Shown here in pieces: positions 1 through 5,393 of a stretch of DNA of 6,837 nt. The notes under the pieces were generated by a model, which was not told the DNA's origin, did no database searches, and saw nothing but the letters and a program-made list of their open reading frames with translations. Both the position numbers and the translations under genes were made by a program. The stretch covers positions 1 through 6,837 of the forward strand of contig JASHTO010000378.1 in assembly GCA_030040515.1 (NCBI GenBank), given 5' to 3'. This DNA is from Terriglobia bacterium. GTDB lineage: Bacteria > Acidobacteriota > Terriglobia > UBA7540. Position 1 is the stretch's first letter. The number at the start of each line of letters is the position of its first letter.

Positions 1-211
1 AACATTCACGATGCATGGGGCCGGTCACCCGCTCACCCTGGTTGTCAACGCTCGTCTTGCCGGCGATCGGCTGACCGCGGACACGAATTTCTCCGTGCCG
101 TACGTGAGCTGGGGGTTGAAAAATCCAAGCAGGCTTTTTCTTCACGTGAGCGATACGGTGGAAATCGCCATCCACGCCGCAGGGCAGCTCAAGCCCTTCG
201 CTACACACTAA
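1..211 (+). CDS. YceI-family protein, C-terminal part (5' end outside window)
   Basis: The open frame enters from the left edge (first full codon at base 2) and ends at TAA 209-211, giving about 69 residues. The start FTMHGAGHPLTL matches the YceI strand that usually reads LTLHGVTHPV. The later VPYVSWGLKNPS and VSDTVEIAIHA match the conserved last strands (a W/FG(L/M)K.PS motif, then V.D.VEI.I). YceI proteins are lipocalin-like beta barrels, usually periplasmic and secreted, that bind polyisoprenoid or other long hydrophobic ligands; many have no proven role. The N-terminus and any signal peptide lie outside the window. The in-frame ATG at 11 falls inside a conserved strand and is not a real start. 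A small membrane protein follows 28 bases downstream and may be co-transcribed. Family assignment is firm; ligand and pathway are unknown. Confidence 0.85.
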   Translation, partial: TFTMHGAGHPLTLVVNARLAGDRLTADTNFSVPYVSWGLKNPSRLFLHVSDTVEIAIHAAGQLKPFATH

Positions 212-239
212 TTCCCTCTGACATGGTAATCTGAACGCC

Positions 240-551
240 ATGCAAAGGGCCTTGCGCATGGTTTTGGTGGTTGTGGTTGTAGGCTTGGTCCTCCATGCGG
301 CGGATCTGGCGACGCGCGATTGCCGAATCGCTCCCTACGTTTACAACGATTGCATGTGGATGGCGTTGCGCGCGCGTCTGGGCTTGCCTGCCAACCGTTT
401 CCTGCGTATGGCGGCGCTCGAATGCGTGGGAACTCTTCTCGCCTCGACTCTTTACCTCACCTTCCGTTACGTTTGGCCTCATCGCAAGCGGACGGCCATC
501 CCGGCGGATTCCTCGCCGGATTCTGCACCCACACCCCCCGCCAACTACTGA
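240..551 (+). CDS. Small hypothetical two-helix membrane protein
   Basis: This 103-residue frame matches no family I know. Residues 5-22 form a strongly hydrophobic, Val-rich helix after two arginines. Residues 62-79 form a second hydrophobic segment, followed by a basic HRKR cluster at 81-84 and a Pro/Ser/Ala-rich tail. The basic residues at both ends suggest that both termini are cytoplasmic. The loop between the helices has Cys28 and Cys38, which could form a disulfide if it is external. No good Shine-Dalgarno precedes ATG 240. The in-frame ATG at 258 (Met7) has AAAGGG eight bases upstream and is a credible alternative start that would shorten the first helix. It lies 28 bases after the YceI gene on the same strand, so co-transcription is likely. 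Overlapping frames on both strands here show no family features. The helices and placement argue for a real gene, but its function is unknown. Confidence 0.55.
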   Translation: MQRALRMVLVVVVVGLVLHAADLATRDCRIAPYVYNDCMWMALRARLGLPANRFLRMAALECVGTLLASTLYLTFRYVWPHRKRTAIPADSSPDSAPTPPANY

Positions 552-580
552 GGCGGAGAGAATATAGTGACGGCGTCCGA

Positions 581-634
581 TTGTAGCGGCGGTCTGCGAC
601 CGCCGTTTTCGGCACTCATCGAGCGCCGCTACAA
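581..634. repeat. Palindromic interspersed repeat (REP/MITE-like), 54 bp
   Basis: The outer arms are a perfect 11-bp inverted repeat: TTGTAGCGGCG at 581-591 and CGCCGCTACAA at 624-634. Nested inside is a perfect 8-bp hairpin, CGGCGGTC (587-594) and GACCGCCG (598-605), with a TGC loop. Because the two share the left arm, alternative folds are possible. The 11-mer TAGCGGCGGTC recurs at 5091-5101. I remember this kind of sequence as an abundant intergenic repeat in acidobacterial genomes. It carries no coding capacity and sits between two genes, as such elements usually do. Confidence 0.7.
587..609 (+). terminator. Possible intrinsic terminator formed by the repeat hairpin
   Basis: The 8-bp all-match GC-rich stem (587-594 with 598-605, loop TGC) is followed at once by TTTT at 606-609. 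This lies 36 bases after the stop of the small membrane gene. The U-run is short, so termination would be moderate at best. The same bases are part of the interspersed repeat, which may be the real reason the hairpin exists. Confidence 0.35.
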
Positions 635-713
635 GGAGAGAGCTGTCACAATATTTTGTCATCCTCTATAGGACCAATCCTCCCGAACTCACCACCCGAA
701 ATTCAGGAGTACA

Positions 714-1418
714 ATGGAAGCCGGCACATTCATGAGTGAGGGCGCGATAACTGTAGAGGGGCAAGCGGGTGGCATTCAGCGAGGCCCACTGGCTTTCTTT
801 ACGGCTTTCGAAGTCGCCCTGATTTTCGCTGGAATTCTCGCTTACATCTGGCGTTGGCAACGCACGTTTCATGACGCCTGGATCATTCTCTTCGCCCTGA
901 TTTTGTTGAGTCACGCGCTGCACCGGGACACGTTGCGCGGACTGGGCCTGGGAACCAGTGGCATGCGCGGCTGCGCACAGTGGGTGCTGCCCCTGGCAAT
1001 TCTCTTCTACCTGCCCTTGCTTGGTTATGGCTGGGCGCACCACCGCCTGGAGGCCATTCTTCCCAACTGGCAGGCGCTGCTCTCTCTTCTTGGCTATGGT
1101 GTCTGGTGCGCGTTTCAGCAATACCTGACGCAGTCGTACTTCAACAACCGCCTCATGCTGATCATCCACAACCGCCACTTGAGGTCCATTTTGGTCGGCA
1201 TCATGTTCGGCGCTGCGCACATCCCCAATCCTATTCTGATCGTCGCGACTTTCGTTGCAGGATTTGTGTTTGCTGAAGTGTTTTCACGCCATCGCAACAT
1301 CTGGCCGCTGGCACTTGCACAGGCAGTGGGCGGGTTCCTGCTCGGCGCCGTCTCACCGGAATCGCTGATGCATCATCTGCGCGTGGGACCGGGGTATTTG
1401 TTCTACGGAATTCGGTAA
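714..1418 (+). CDS. CPBP (CAAX/Abi) family membrane protein with glutamine-substituted active-site motifs
   Basis: This 234-residue protein has about six to seven hydrophobic segments (roughly 28-46, 55-68, 88-104, 121-137, 157-168, 173-190, 196-211). Its C-terminal half follows the CPBP/CAAX-protease plan. Motif 1, normally EExxxR, reads Q135-Q136-YLT-Q140. Motif 2 (FxxxH) is intact as F165-GAA-H169. Motif 3, normally N(I/L)WP..LAHA, reads NIWPLALAQA, with Q203 in place of His. Active family members are glutamic intramembrane proteases that cut prenylated or peptide substrates in the membrane. With both glutamates replaced, this protein is probably not a normal protease and may bind or scaffold instead. 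I recall Q-rich motif 1 variants in other acidobacterial members, though those tend to keep the last His. The start at ATG 714 is supported by AGGAG at 705-709 (4-base spacer); Met7 at 732 is less well placed. No strong promoter is visible; CTGTCA (643-648) with TATAGG (667-672) is weak. The 184-residue antisense frame is rejected. Confidence 0.8.
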   Translation: MEAGTFMSEGAITVEGQAGGIQRGPLAFFTAFEVALIFAGILAYIWRWQRTFHDAWIILFALILLSHALHRDTLRGLGLGTSGMRGCAQWVLPLAILFYLPLLGYGWAHHRLEAILPNWQALLSLLGYGVWCAFQQYLTQSYFNNRLMLIIHNRHLRSILVGIMFGAAHIPNPILIVATFVAGFVFAEVFSRHRNIWPLALAQAVGGFLLGAVSPESLMHHLRVGPGYLFYGIR

Positions 1419-1450
1419 GGCAGACGAGGTAGCCCGAGAGACCCACGCGA

Positions 1451-1462
1451 TAAGCGCGCTTA
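1451..1462. other. Perfect 12-bp palindrome between convergent genes
   Basis: TAAGCGCGCTTA is its own reverse complement. It lies in the 117-bp space between the convergent CPBP and radical SAM genes. It is not followed by a T-run on either strand and leaves no room for a hairpin loop, so it is not an intrinsic terminator. It could be a protein-binding site or chance. I see no other structured element in this spacer. Confidence 0.3.
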
Positions 1463-1533
1463 GTCCCTACAATCGCTGCGTCGTTTCGTCAACAAGGGAA
1501 TCAATTTTCCACACCTGTAGTCTCCGACTCCCC

Positions 1534-1549
1534 GCCTACTGCCTACTGC
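1534..1549. repeat. Two-copy 7-bp tandem repeat across the amrS stop codon
   Basis: GCCTACT occurs twice in tandem (1534-1540, 1541-1547) and is followed by GC. On the minus strand this is the end of the radical SAM reading frame, encoding the last residues and the TAG stop at 1536-1538. Gain or loss of a 7-bp unit would shift the frame and change the extreme C-terminus only. Confidence 0.5.
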
Positions 1550-2657
1550 TTCTCCTCATTCGCGGACGCGGCGAATAGGGCAAATCCGCGATCTGCCCTT
1601 CGAACTTTTTTGCCCAGCGGCCGGGAAGGGCTTTGCTGCACTTCGGGCAGGTTCCTTTTGATGTTAGATGATATTCCGTGATGTGATAGCCAAATCTCTC
1701 AATAAGCAGTTCATGACACTCGGGGCAGCGGGTATTCTCCAGGTCGCCCACCCGCCCGGGGAGATTTCCCGCGTAAATAAACCGCAATCCCGCTGCTCTG
1801 CCAATGGCCACCGCGCGCATCAGGTCGCGTGGCTGGGTGTTGGCCGGGTCGGTCATCTTGTAATCCTGGTGGAAGGCGGTGACGTGCCAGGGAATGTCAG
1901 CGGAAACGCTCGCCACGAATTCCGTGAGCCGCTGGAGTTCGTCATCTGAATCGTTGAAGCCGGGAATGAGCAGCGTCACGATTTCCACCCACAATCCCAT
2001 TGAGTGCAGCGTGCGGATGGTTTGAAGAATGGGTTCGATTCGCCCGCCAAGCTGGCGGTAATGGCGGTCGTCGAAGCTCTTGAGGTCAACTTTGTAGAGG
2101 TCCACCCAGGGGCGAAGGTATTCGAGCACCTGGGGGGTGCCGTTACCATTGGAGACGAATCCCGTCACGAGTCCCGCAGCTCGCGCCTCCTTGAAAACCG
2201 CTACTGCCCACTCACTGGTAATAAGCGGCTCGTTGTAGGTGCTCACCAGAACCTTTGCGCCCTGTTCCAGGGCATCGCTTACCAACTCCGCCGGCGTAGC
2301 GTGCATGGGGCGAGAGACGGCGCGCGGGTCGCGCAGAGCCTGCGAGGTCACCCAGTTCTGGCAATAGGCGCAATGCAGGTCGCAGCCCAGCATGCCGAAA
2401 CTGTAAGCGAGTGCGCCGGGGTAGGCATGATGGAAGGGTTTCTTCTCAATCGGGTCACACTGCACGCCGGCGGCGTATCCCCAGGGCACAAGAAGCTTGC
2501 CCCCCTCGTTGAAACGAACCTTGCAAACACCCACCTGACCGTCCGGAATGGGGCAGCAATGCCCGCAGGCATAGCAGCGCACAAATCCCCGGTCAAGCTT
2601 CTCGTAAAGCTCACCCTCGCGAACGTTGGCGTTGAGAAGTTCCTGGAGCGTTGCCAT
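1536..2657 (-). CDS. amrS: AmmeMemoRadiSam system radical SAM enzyme (AmrS)
   Basis: This 373-residue protein is homologous to pyruvate formate-lyase activating enzymes. Its radical SAM cluster motif CxxxCxxC is C92-DLH-C96-AY-C99, inside GMLGCDLHCAYCQNW. Just after the N-terminus is a Cys-rich segment (C28, C31, C34, C35, C45; RCYACGHCC) that could hold a further metal or cluster. The middle shows the usual substrate-barrel motifs (STYNEP at 139-144, VSNGNGT at 168-174, VDLYKVDLKSFDD at 185-197). The end has a zinc-ribbon-like pair, CPEC at 311-314 and CPKC at 337-340, then LPGRW. This layout fits the AmmeMemoRadiSam radical SAM family, which normally partners with AMMECR1-like and Memo-like proteins; neither is in this window. 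The enzyme should be cytoplasmic and use SAM and a [4Fe-4S] cluster; its physiological reaction is not established as far as I know. Start ATG 2657 has only a weak GGTGA (3-base spacer). A TATAAT box lies about 55 bases upstream. Confidence 0.9.
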   Translation of the reverse strand: MATLQELLNANVREGELYEKLDRGFVRCYACGHCCPIPDGQVGVCKVRFNEGGKLLVPWGYAAGVQCDPIEKKPFHHAYPGALAYSFGMLGCDLHCAYCQNWVTSQALRDPRAVSRPMHATPAELVSDALEQGAKVLVSTYNEPLITSEWAVAVFKEARAAGLVTGFVSNGNGTPQVLEYLRPWVDLYKVDLKSFDDRHYRQLGGRIEPILQTIRTLHSMGLWVEIVTLLIPGFNDSDDELQRLTEFVASVSADIPWHVTAFHQDYKMTDPANTQPRDLMRAVAIGRAAGLRFIYAGNLPGRVGDLENTRCPECHELLIERFGYHITEYHLTSKGTCPKCSKALPGRWAKKFEGQIADLPYSPRPRMRRSSRQ

Positions 2658-2660
2658 GAT

Positions 2661-2690
2661 TCACCGCGTCAGCAAGGCCTCGATCCTCAT
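2661..2690 (-). promoter_or_regulatory. Possible nine-codon leader ORF upstream of amrS
   Basis: The minus strand between the predicted -10 box and the amrS start has an ATG-initiated frame reading MRIEALLTR. Its TGA stop ends three bases before the amrS ATG. The stop lies within the GGTGA that would serve as the amrS Shine-Dalgarno, so translation of the leader could couple to or mask amrS initiation. The leader itself has no visible ribosome binding site, and such a short frame can arise by chance. Confidence 0.18.
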
Positions 2691-2711
2691 AAGGCCAATT
2701 CTCATTGTTCT

Positions 2712-2717
2712 ATTATA
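2712..2717 (-). promoter_or_regulatory. Perfect -10 box (TATAAT) for amrS
   Basis: The minus strand reads GGAGTATAATAG, with a consensus TATAAT. Transcription would begin near 2705, giving a leader of about 48 bases before the amrS ATG. No TTGACA-like -35 is seen 16-18 bases upstream, and there is no TG extension. The box lies in the 135-bp spacer after the zinc-finger gene, suggesting that amrS is transcribed separately from the sigma operon. Confidence 0.5.
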
Positions 2718-2792
2718 CTCCGGGGTTTTTCTCTCGCCTGCCCGTGGAGCAGACCTCACGAATAAGGATGTCGGGGTTTGGAAGGGTCAGCC

Positions 2793-3917
2793 TCAAAGCA
2801 GCTTCTGCCAATGCTGGCCGGCGTCATTGCTCTCCCATTGCATACCAGAGGCCGTTGTGATCGTAAGGTGCTGGGCGTTGCGAATCTCGATGCCGGTGAT
2901 GGTCTCGCTCATTGTGTTGCCATCGGGACTCACGATCACGCGGTTCCACGTGTCGCCGCCGTTGGCGGAATGAAAAAGCGCGCCGCCCGTGCCGCCGACC
3001 CAAACCTCCTCTCCGCACGTCGCGACGGTGTGGAACTTGCTGCCGGCATCAACGAGGATTGTCTCGAATGTTTCACCACCCTTGTCGCTCCGGATAACCT
3101 TGCCTTCCGAGGTTACCAACCATCGTCGTCCGGCGGAAGCAGCCATGGGGGAGGCGGTTAACTCAGCGGTCCGCGGTGATGCTTTGAACCCGGAAGCGGG
3201 GGGCGCAACCTGGTTCGCTGCGGTTCGGGCCGCGACGGAACTCGGTCCCGTCTCTAACGTGGGAGAGCCCTGAATCTGCGCCGGCGGCTGCGTGGAAGCC
3301 AGCGCCGTCACCTGTTGGCGGGCCGCGTGTTGTGATTCGGGACCGTCTCGCGGAGAAATTTGATACGCACGCAGGGATTGATTCAAATCGGCCGCTTGTG
3401 GAGAGGATGGTCGCGCAGGCACACTGGTTTTGTGCTCCACGGGTTTTGCGGATTGTGCTGCAACCGGCGAGGAAACCGTGGAGGGCGGACCCTCATTGTT
3501 TCCCGCGGGAAATGCGGGTGGCACGCTGCGGGTGACGCCCGCATGATTCTGCCAGAGGTTGGGGTGCAAGGTGATGATGATCGCCAGCGCGCCCATCATT
3601 ACGGCCAGCGCGCCCCAGCGTAGAATCGGCCAAGGGCTCGACCGCTCGCTGTGAGCTTTCTCAGGGGTTTCGGCGTTCACAAGATTTTCAGGCAGCGTAA
3701 CCGCCGCGACCTCGCGGCACTCCCCACAATGGGCGAGGTGATGCAGCACACTGGTGCGTTCAGTTTCCGTCAAAGTTTTTTCTGCAAATGCCGCAAGCAG
3801 GTTGGCGTCAGGATGGGGCACACCCCGTGCCACAAACCCTTCGGGCGCGCTCGAAGCCCTTGATTCGGAAGGCCTTCCCCGCAATCTTGCTAACGCGATT
3901 TTTGGTAGCTCAGCCAT
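2793..3917 (-). CDS. Membrane-anchored zinc-finger (anti-sigma-like) protein with C-terminal Ycf48/BNR-type domain
   Basis: This 374-residue protein has three parts. The cytoplasmic N-terminus carries a zf-HC2-type zinc finger, H60-x3-C64-x2-C67 (HLAHCGEC), after an acidic/hydrophobic helix (about 37-60), as in ECF anti-sigma factors. A single transmembrane segment lies at about 97-117, after a basic residue and a Pro-rich stretch. Residues 120-262 form a long Pro/Ala/Ser/Gln-rich linker. Residues 263-374 have repeated beta-propeller signatures, S(D/A).GG.T(F/W): RSDKGGETF at 276, HSANGGDTW at 316 and a weaker ESNDAGQHW at 362. These resemble Ycf48/BNR repeats, but about two to three copies make an incomplete propeller. 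It follows the sigma gene on the same strand with a 92-bp gap, so it is probably its membrane anti-sigma or regulator, with the propeller-like part outside the cytoplasmic membrane. Start ATG 3917 lacks a clear Shine-Dalgarno, but no better in-frame start precedes the zinc finger. The ligand of the external domain is unknown. Confidence 0.8.
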   Translation of the reverse strand: MAELPKIALARLRGRPSESRASSAPEGFVARGVPHPDANLLAAFAEKTLTETERTSVLHHLAHCGECREVAAVTLPENLVNAETPEKAHSERSSPWPILRWGALAVMMGALAIIITLHPNLWQNHAGVTRSVPPAFPAGNNEGPPSTVSSPVAAQSAKPVEHKTSVPARPSSPQAADLNQSLRAYQISPRDGPESQHAARQQVTALASTQPPAQIQGSPTLETGPSSVAARTAANQVAPPASGFKASPRTAELTASPMAASAGRRWLVTSEGKVIRSDKGGETFETILVDAGSKFHTVATCGEEVWVGGTGGALFHSANGGDTWNRVIVSPDGNTMSETITGIEIRNAQHLTITTASGMQWESNDAGQHWQKLL

Positions 3918-4009
3918 GGGTCAATTTCGTCTGCCAAAATCCTGATCGGCCTTCAAACCGACTTTTTGTCCCTGCCCTCCCAACTCTTCACCTGCCCCTC
4001 GTCTTTCAA

Positions 4010-4903
4010 CTAAGGAACGTTTTCTCCGCCGTCTTCTTGCAACAATCGGCGGCGGACTTCCACGGCAACCTCCGCGACCTCGACTTCCATGGATTGCTCC
4101 GCTTCTTTGCGGCTCATGCCGAGGCCCATCAGGCGGGCGCGGATGGCCTTGCGCGTCGTGGAGGCAATTTTCTCAAGCTTGCGGCTGATGGTGGATTCAT
4201 GCACGCCCAGCAGGCGTCCGATTTCCGCCAGAGTACGGCCATCGAGGTAATAATTTGCGAGGATAAATCGGTCCTCGGCGGGCAAGGAAGCGAGCGCTTC
4301 ATCCGTTGCCCTCGTCAGGCGCGGATCGACGGCCTGGGCGGGGTCAGGTTGCGCCGCCTGGAACTGCACCCCCGCCTCGGTTTGTTCCTCCAGGCTCACG
4401 GAGCGGCGCTGGCGACGGAAGCGGTTCACGTATTCCTGGGCCAGAATGGCCCGCAGCCAGCCTTCCAGCGAGCCTCGGCCGGTATACGAATTCAGCTTGG
4501 AAACCCGGCCGCCCTCCCCCGTGCGCGTTCCCCACAGGTCGGCGTAGAGCGAATCCGCCAGCTCGCGCGCATTGGCCTCCGCGGGCACCAGGGAGTAAGC
4601 GGCGCTGTAGAGCTTTTCGCGGTAGCGGTTCAGGAACATTTCCCACGCCGCTTCGTTCCCCAGAGCGCAGCCGCGGGCCAGGGCCAACTCCGCGAGGCGC
4701 AGGCGGGAGAGAAATTCCGCGACCTCTGCAGCGCCGGTGGCGGCCGAAAGGTATTTACCGGCCACTTCCTCCAGAATTGCGGTGAAGGCGCTTGCCGTCA
4801 GGCCGAATTTCGCCGCTCCGGAATCGCCGTAGAGCCTCGCCGCCAGCAATTCCGGCACGGCCACCCTGGCCGTCCGGGTGGTGATCTCCTCGCTGCCGAT
4901 CAT
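4010..4903 (-). CDS. ECF-like sigma-70 family RNA polymerase sigma factor with N- and C-terminal extensions
   Basis: From ATG 4903 the protein is 297 residues. Residues 1-70 are an extension without a known motif. Region 2 spans about 71-167: GNEAAWEMFLNRYREKLYSAA is the core-binding helix, and YTGRGSLEGWLRAILAQ followed by a basic RFRRQRR at 161-167 is the typical 2.3/2.4 end. Region 4 spans about 202-258 with a clear helix-turn-helix at 225-245 (LAEIGRLLGVHESTISRKLEK), which would read the -35 element. A charged tail of about 39 residues follows. Ordinary ECF factors are about 170-200 residues, so both ends are extended. It is the first gene of a unit with the zinc-finger/Ycf48 protein. An open frame runs further upstream to TTG 4969 (319 residues), but that codon lies on the -10 box, so ATG 4903, with AGGTTGA four bases upstream, is preferred. 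The long plus-strand frame over this gene is an antisense shadow. Confidence 0.85.
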   Translation of the reverse strand: MIGSEEITTRTARVAVPELLAARLYGDSGAAKFGLTASAFTAILEEVAGKYLSAATGAAEVAEFLSRLRLAELALARGCALGNEAAWEMFLNRYREKLYSAAYSLVPAEANARELADSLYADLWGTRTGEGGRVSKLNSYTGRGSLEGWLRAILAQEYVNRFRRQRRSVSLEEQTEAGVQFQAAQPDPAQAVDPRLTRATDEALASLPAEDRFILANYYLDGRTLAEIGRLLGVHESTISRKLEKIASTTRKAIRARLMGLGMSRKEAEQSMEVEVAEVAVEVRRRLLQEDGGENVP

Positions 4904-4907
4904 GATT

Positions 4908-4914
4908 TCAACCT
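4908..4914 (-). promoter_or_regulatory. Ribosome binding site supporting the sigma factor ATG start
   Basis: The minus strand has AGGTTGA four bases before ATG 4903. It is a partial Shine-Dalgarno, and it is the only purine-rich match near any candidate start that lies downstream of the predicted transcription start. It therefore helps decide for ATG 4903 over TTG 4969. Confidence 0.4.
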
Positions 4915-4968
4915 GCCATCCCGCCGGTTGCTTCGGCCGCGCCCTCGAGCCGTCCGGACTTGGATGCA

Positions 4969-4974
4969 ATTATA
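4969..4974 (-). promoter_or_regulatory. Perfect -10 box (TATAAT) for the sigma operon
   Basis: The minus strand reads CGGGGTATAATTGC, with a consensus TATAAT. The expected transcription start is near 4962, about 60 bases before ATG 4903. No recognisable TTGACA -35 is found at 16-18 bases. The box touches the upstream TTG codon, which would therefore not be in the transcript. A G-rich stretch directly before the box also occurs at the amrS promoter (CCCGGAG there, CTCGGGG here). Confidence 0.5.
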
Positions 4975-5090
4975 CCCCGAGTAGAATTATCTCGGCGACT
5001 TCTCCGCCTTCGCCCTCACCTCACTCCTGCCGGGAACCGGGTTCGATATTCACATCGCCAAGCCGGCGGGTTGAGTCTTCACCGACACGG

Positions 5091-5214
5091 TAGCGGCGGT
5101 CCGCAAATTGCGACTGCGATCGGCTGTAGCGCCGGCGTTCCCACCGGCGACCCTAAGCCTTCTGGTGACGGGTCGAAGGGCGCCGCTCCGCGATTCAAGT
5201 CTCATTGGGCTACA
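5091..5214. repeat. Composite interspersed palindromic repeat, related to the copy at 581-634
   Basis: TAGCGGCGGTC (5091-5101) is identical to 584-594 of the first repeat, but its partner arm is missing; instead CGCAA-a-TTGCG (5102-5112) follows. At 5125 a second unit starts with TGTAGCGCCGGCG, forming the hairpin CGCCGG (5130-5135) with CCGGCG (5144-5149). CGACCC (5148-5153) can pair with GGGTCG (5170-5175). GCTACA at 5209-5214, and again at 5221-5226, complements the opening TGTAGC, so the right end is uncertain (5214 or 5226). This looks like one repeat type inserted beside a truncated copy of another. Confidence 0.5.
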
Positions 5215-5355
5215 TAAAAGGCTACAATGCCGATTTCTTGAGTCAACTTTCGCCTTGTGGCCGATAAGAGGATGGATTCCAAAGCCTACTCTCAGCAAAT
5301 CCAGCCATGACCGCCCGCCTTGAGCATCGGGGGGTGCTATTTTTCCTTCTCGGTG

Positions 5356-5393
5356 TTACACCTGTAAAATTACGTTCACAATCTTCTATTGTG
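5356..5393. other. Two adjacent inverted repeats in an AT-richer patch
   Basis: TTACA-cc-TGTAA (5356-5367) and CACAAT-cttct-ATTGTG (5377-5393) lie ten bases apart. Both are perfect and sized like operator half-sites. No gene start can be tied to them, so a regulatory role is only a possibility. Confidence 0.25.

Noticed and set aside
666..1220. 184-codon minus-strand open frame
   Set aside because: It is antisense to the CPBP gene, which has a good Shine-Dalgarno, membrane helices and motifs; the minus-strand translation resembles no protein.
240..1418. A toxin-antitoxin or abortive-infection module made of the small membrane protein and the CPBP (Abi) protein
   Set aside because: The genes are separated by 162 bases with a repeat and possible terminator between them, and neither carries toxin or antitoxin features. 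The Abi label is only a family name.
2004..2765. 253-codon plus-strand open frame
   Set aside because: It is antisense to the amrS N-terminal half, including the radical SAM motif; no domain is visible.
3788..4984. 398-codon plus-strand open frame
   Set aside because: It lies antisense to the sigma factor and the start of the zinc-finger gene, which have clear family motifs. High GC leaves the opposite strand open, and its translation is Arg/Gly/Ala-rich without domains.
5036..5056. T-loop-like GGGTTCGATA suggesting a tRNA
   Set aside because: No acceptor, D or anticodon arms can be formed around it on either strand.
5091..5226. CRISPR array
   Set aside because: The repeats are palindromic and few, and lack regularly spaced identical units with unique spacers; no cas genes are present.
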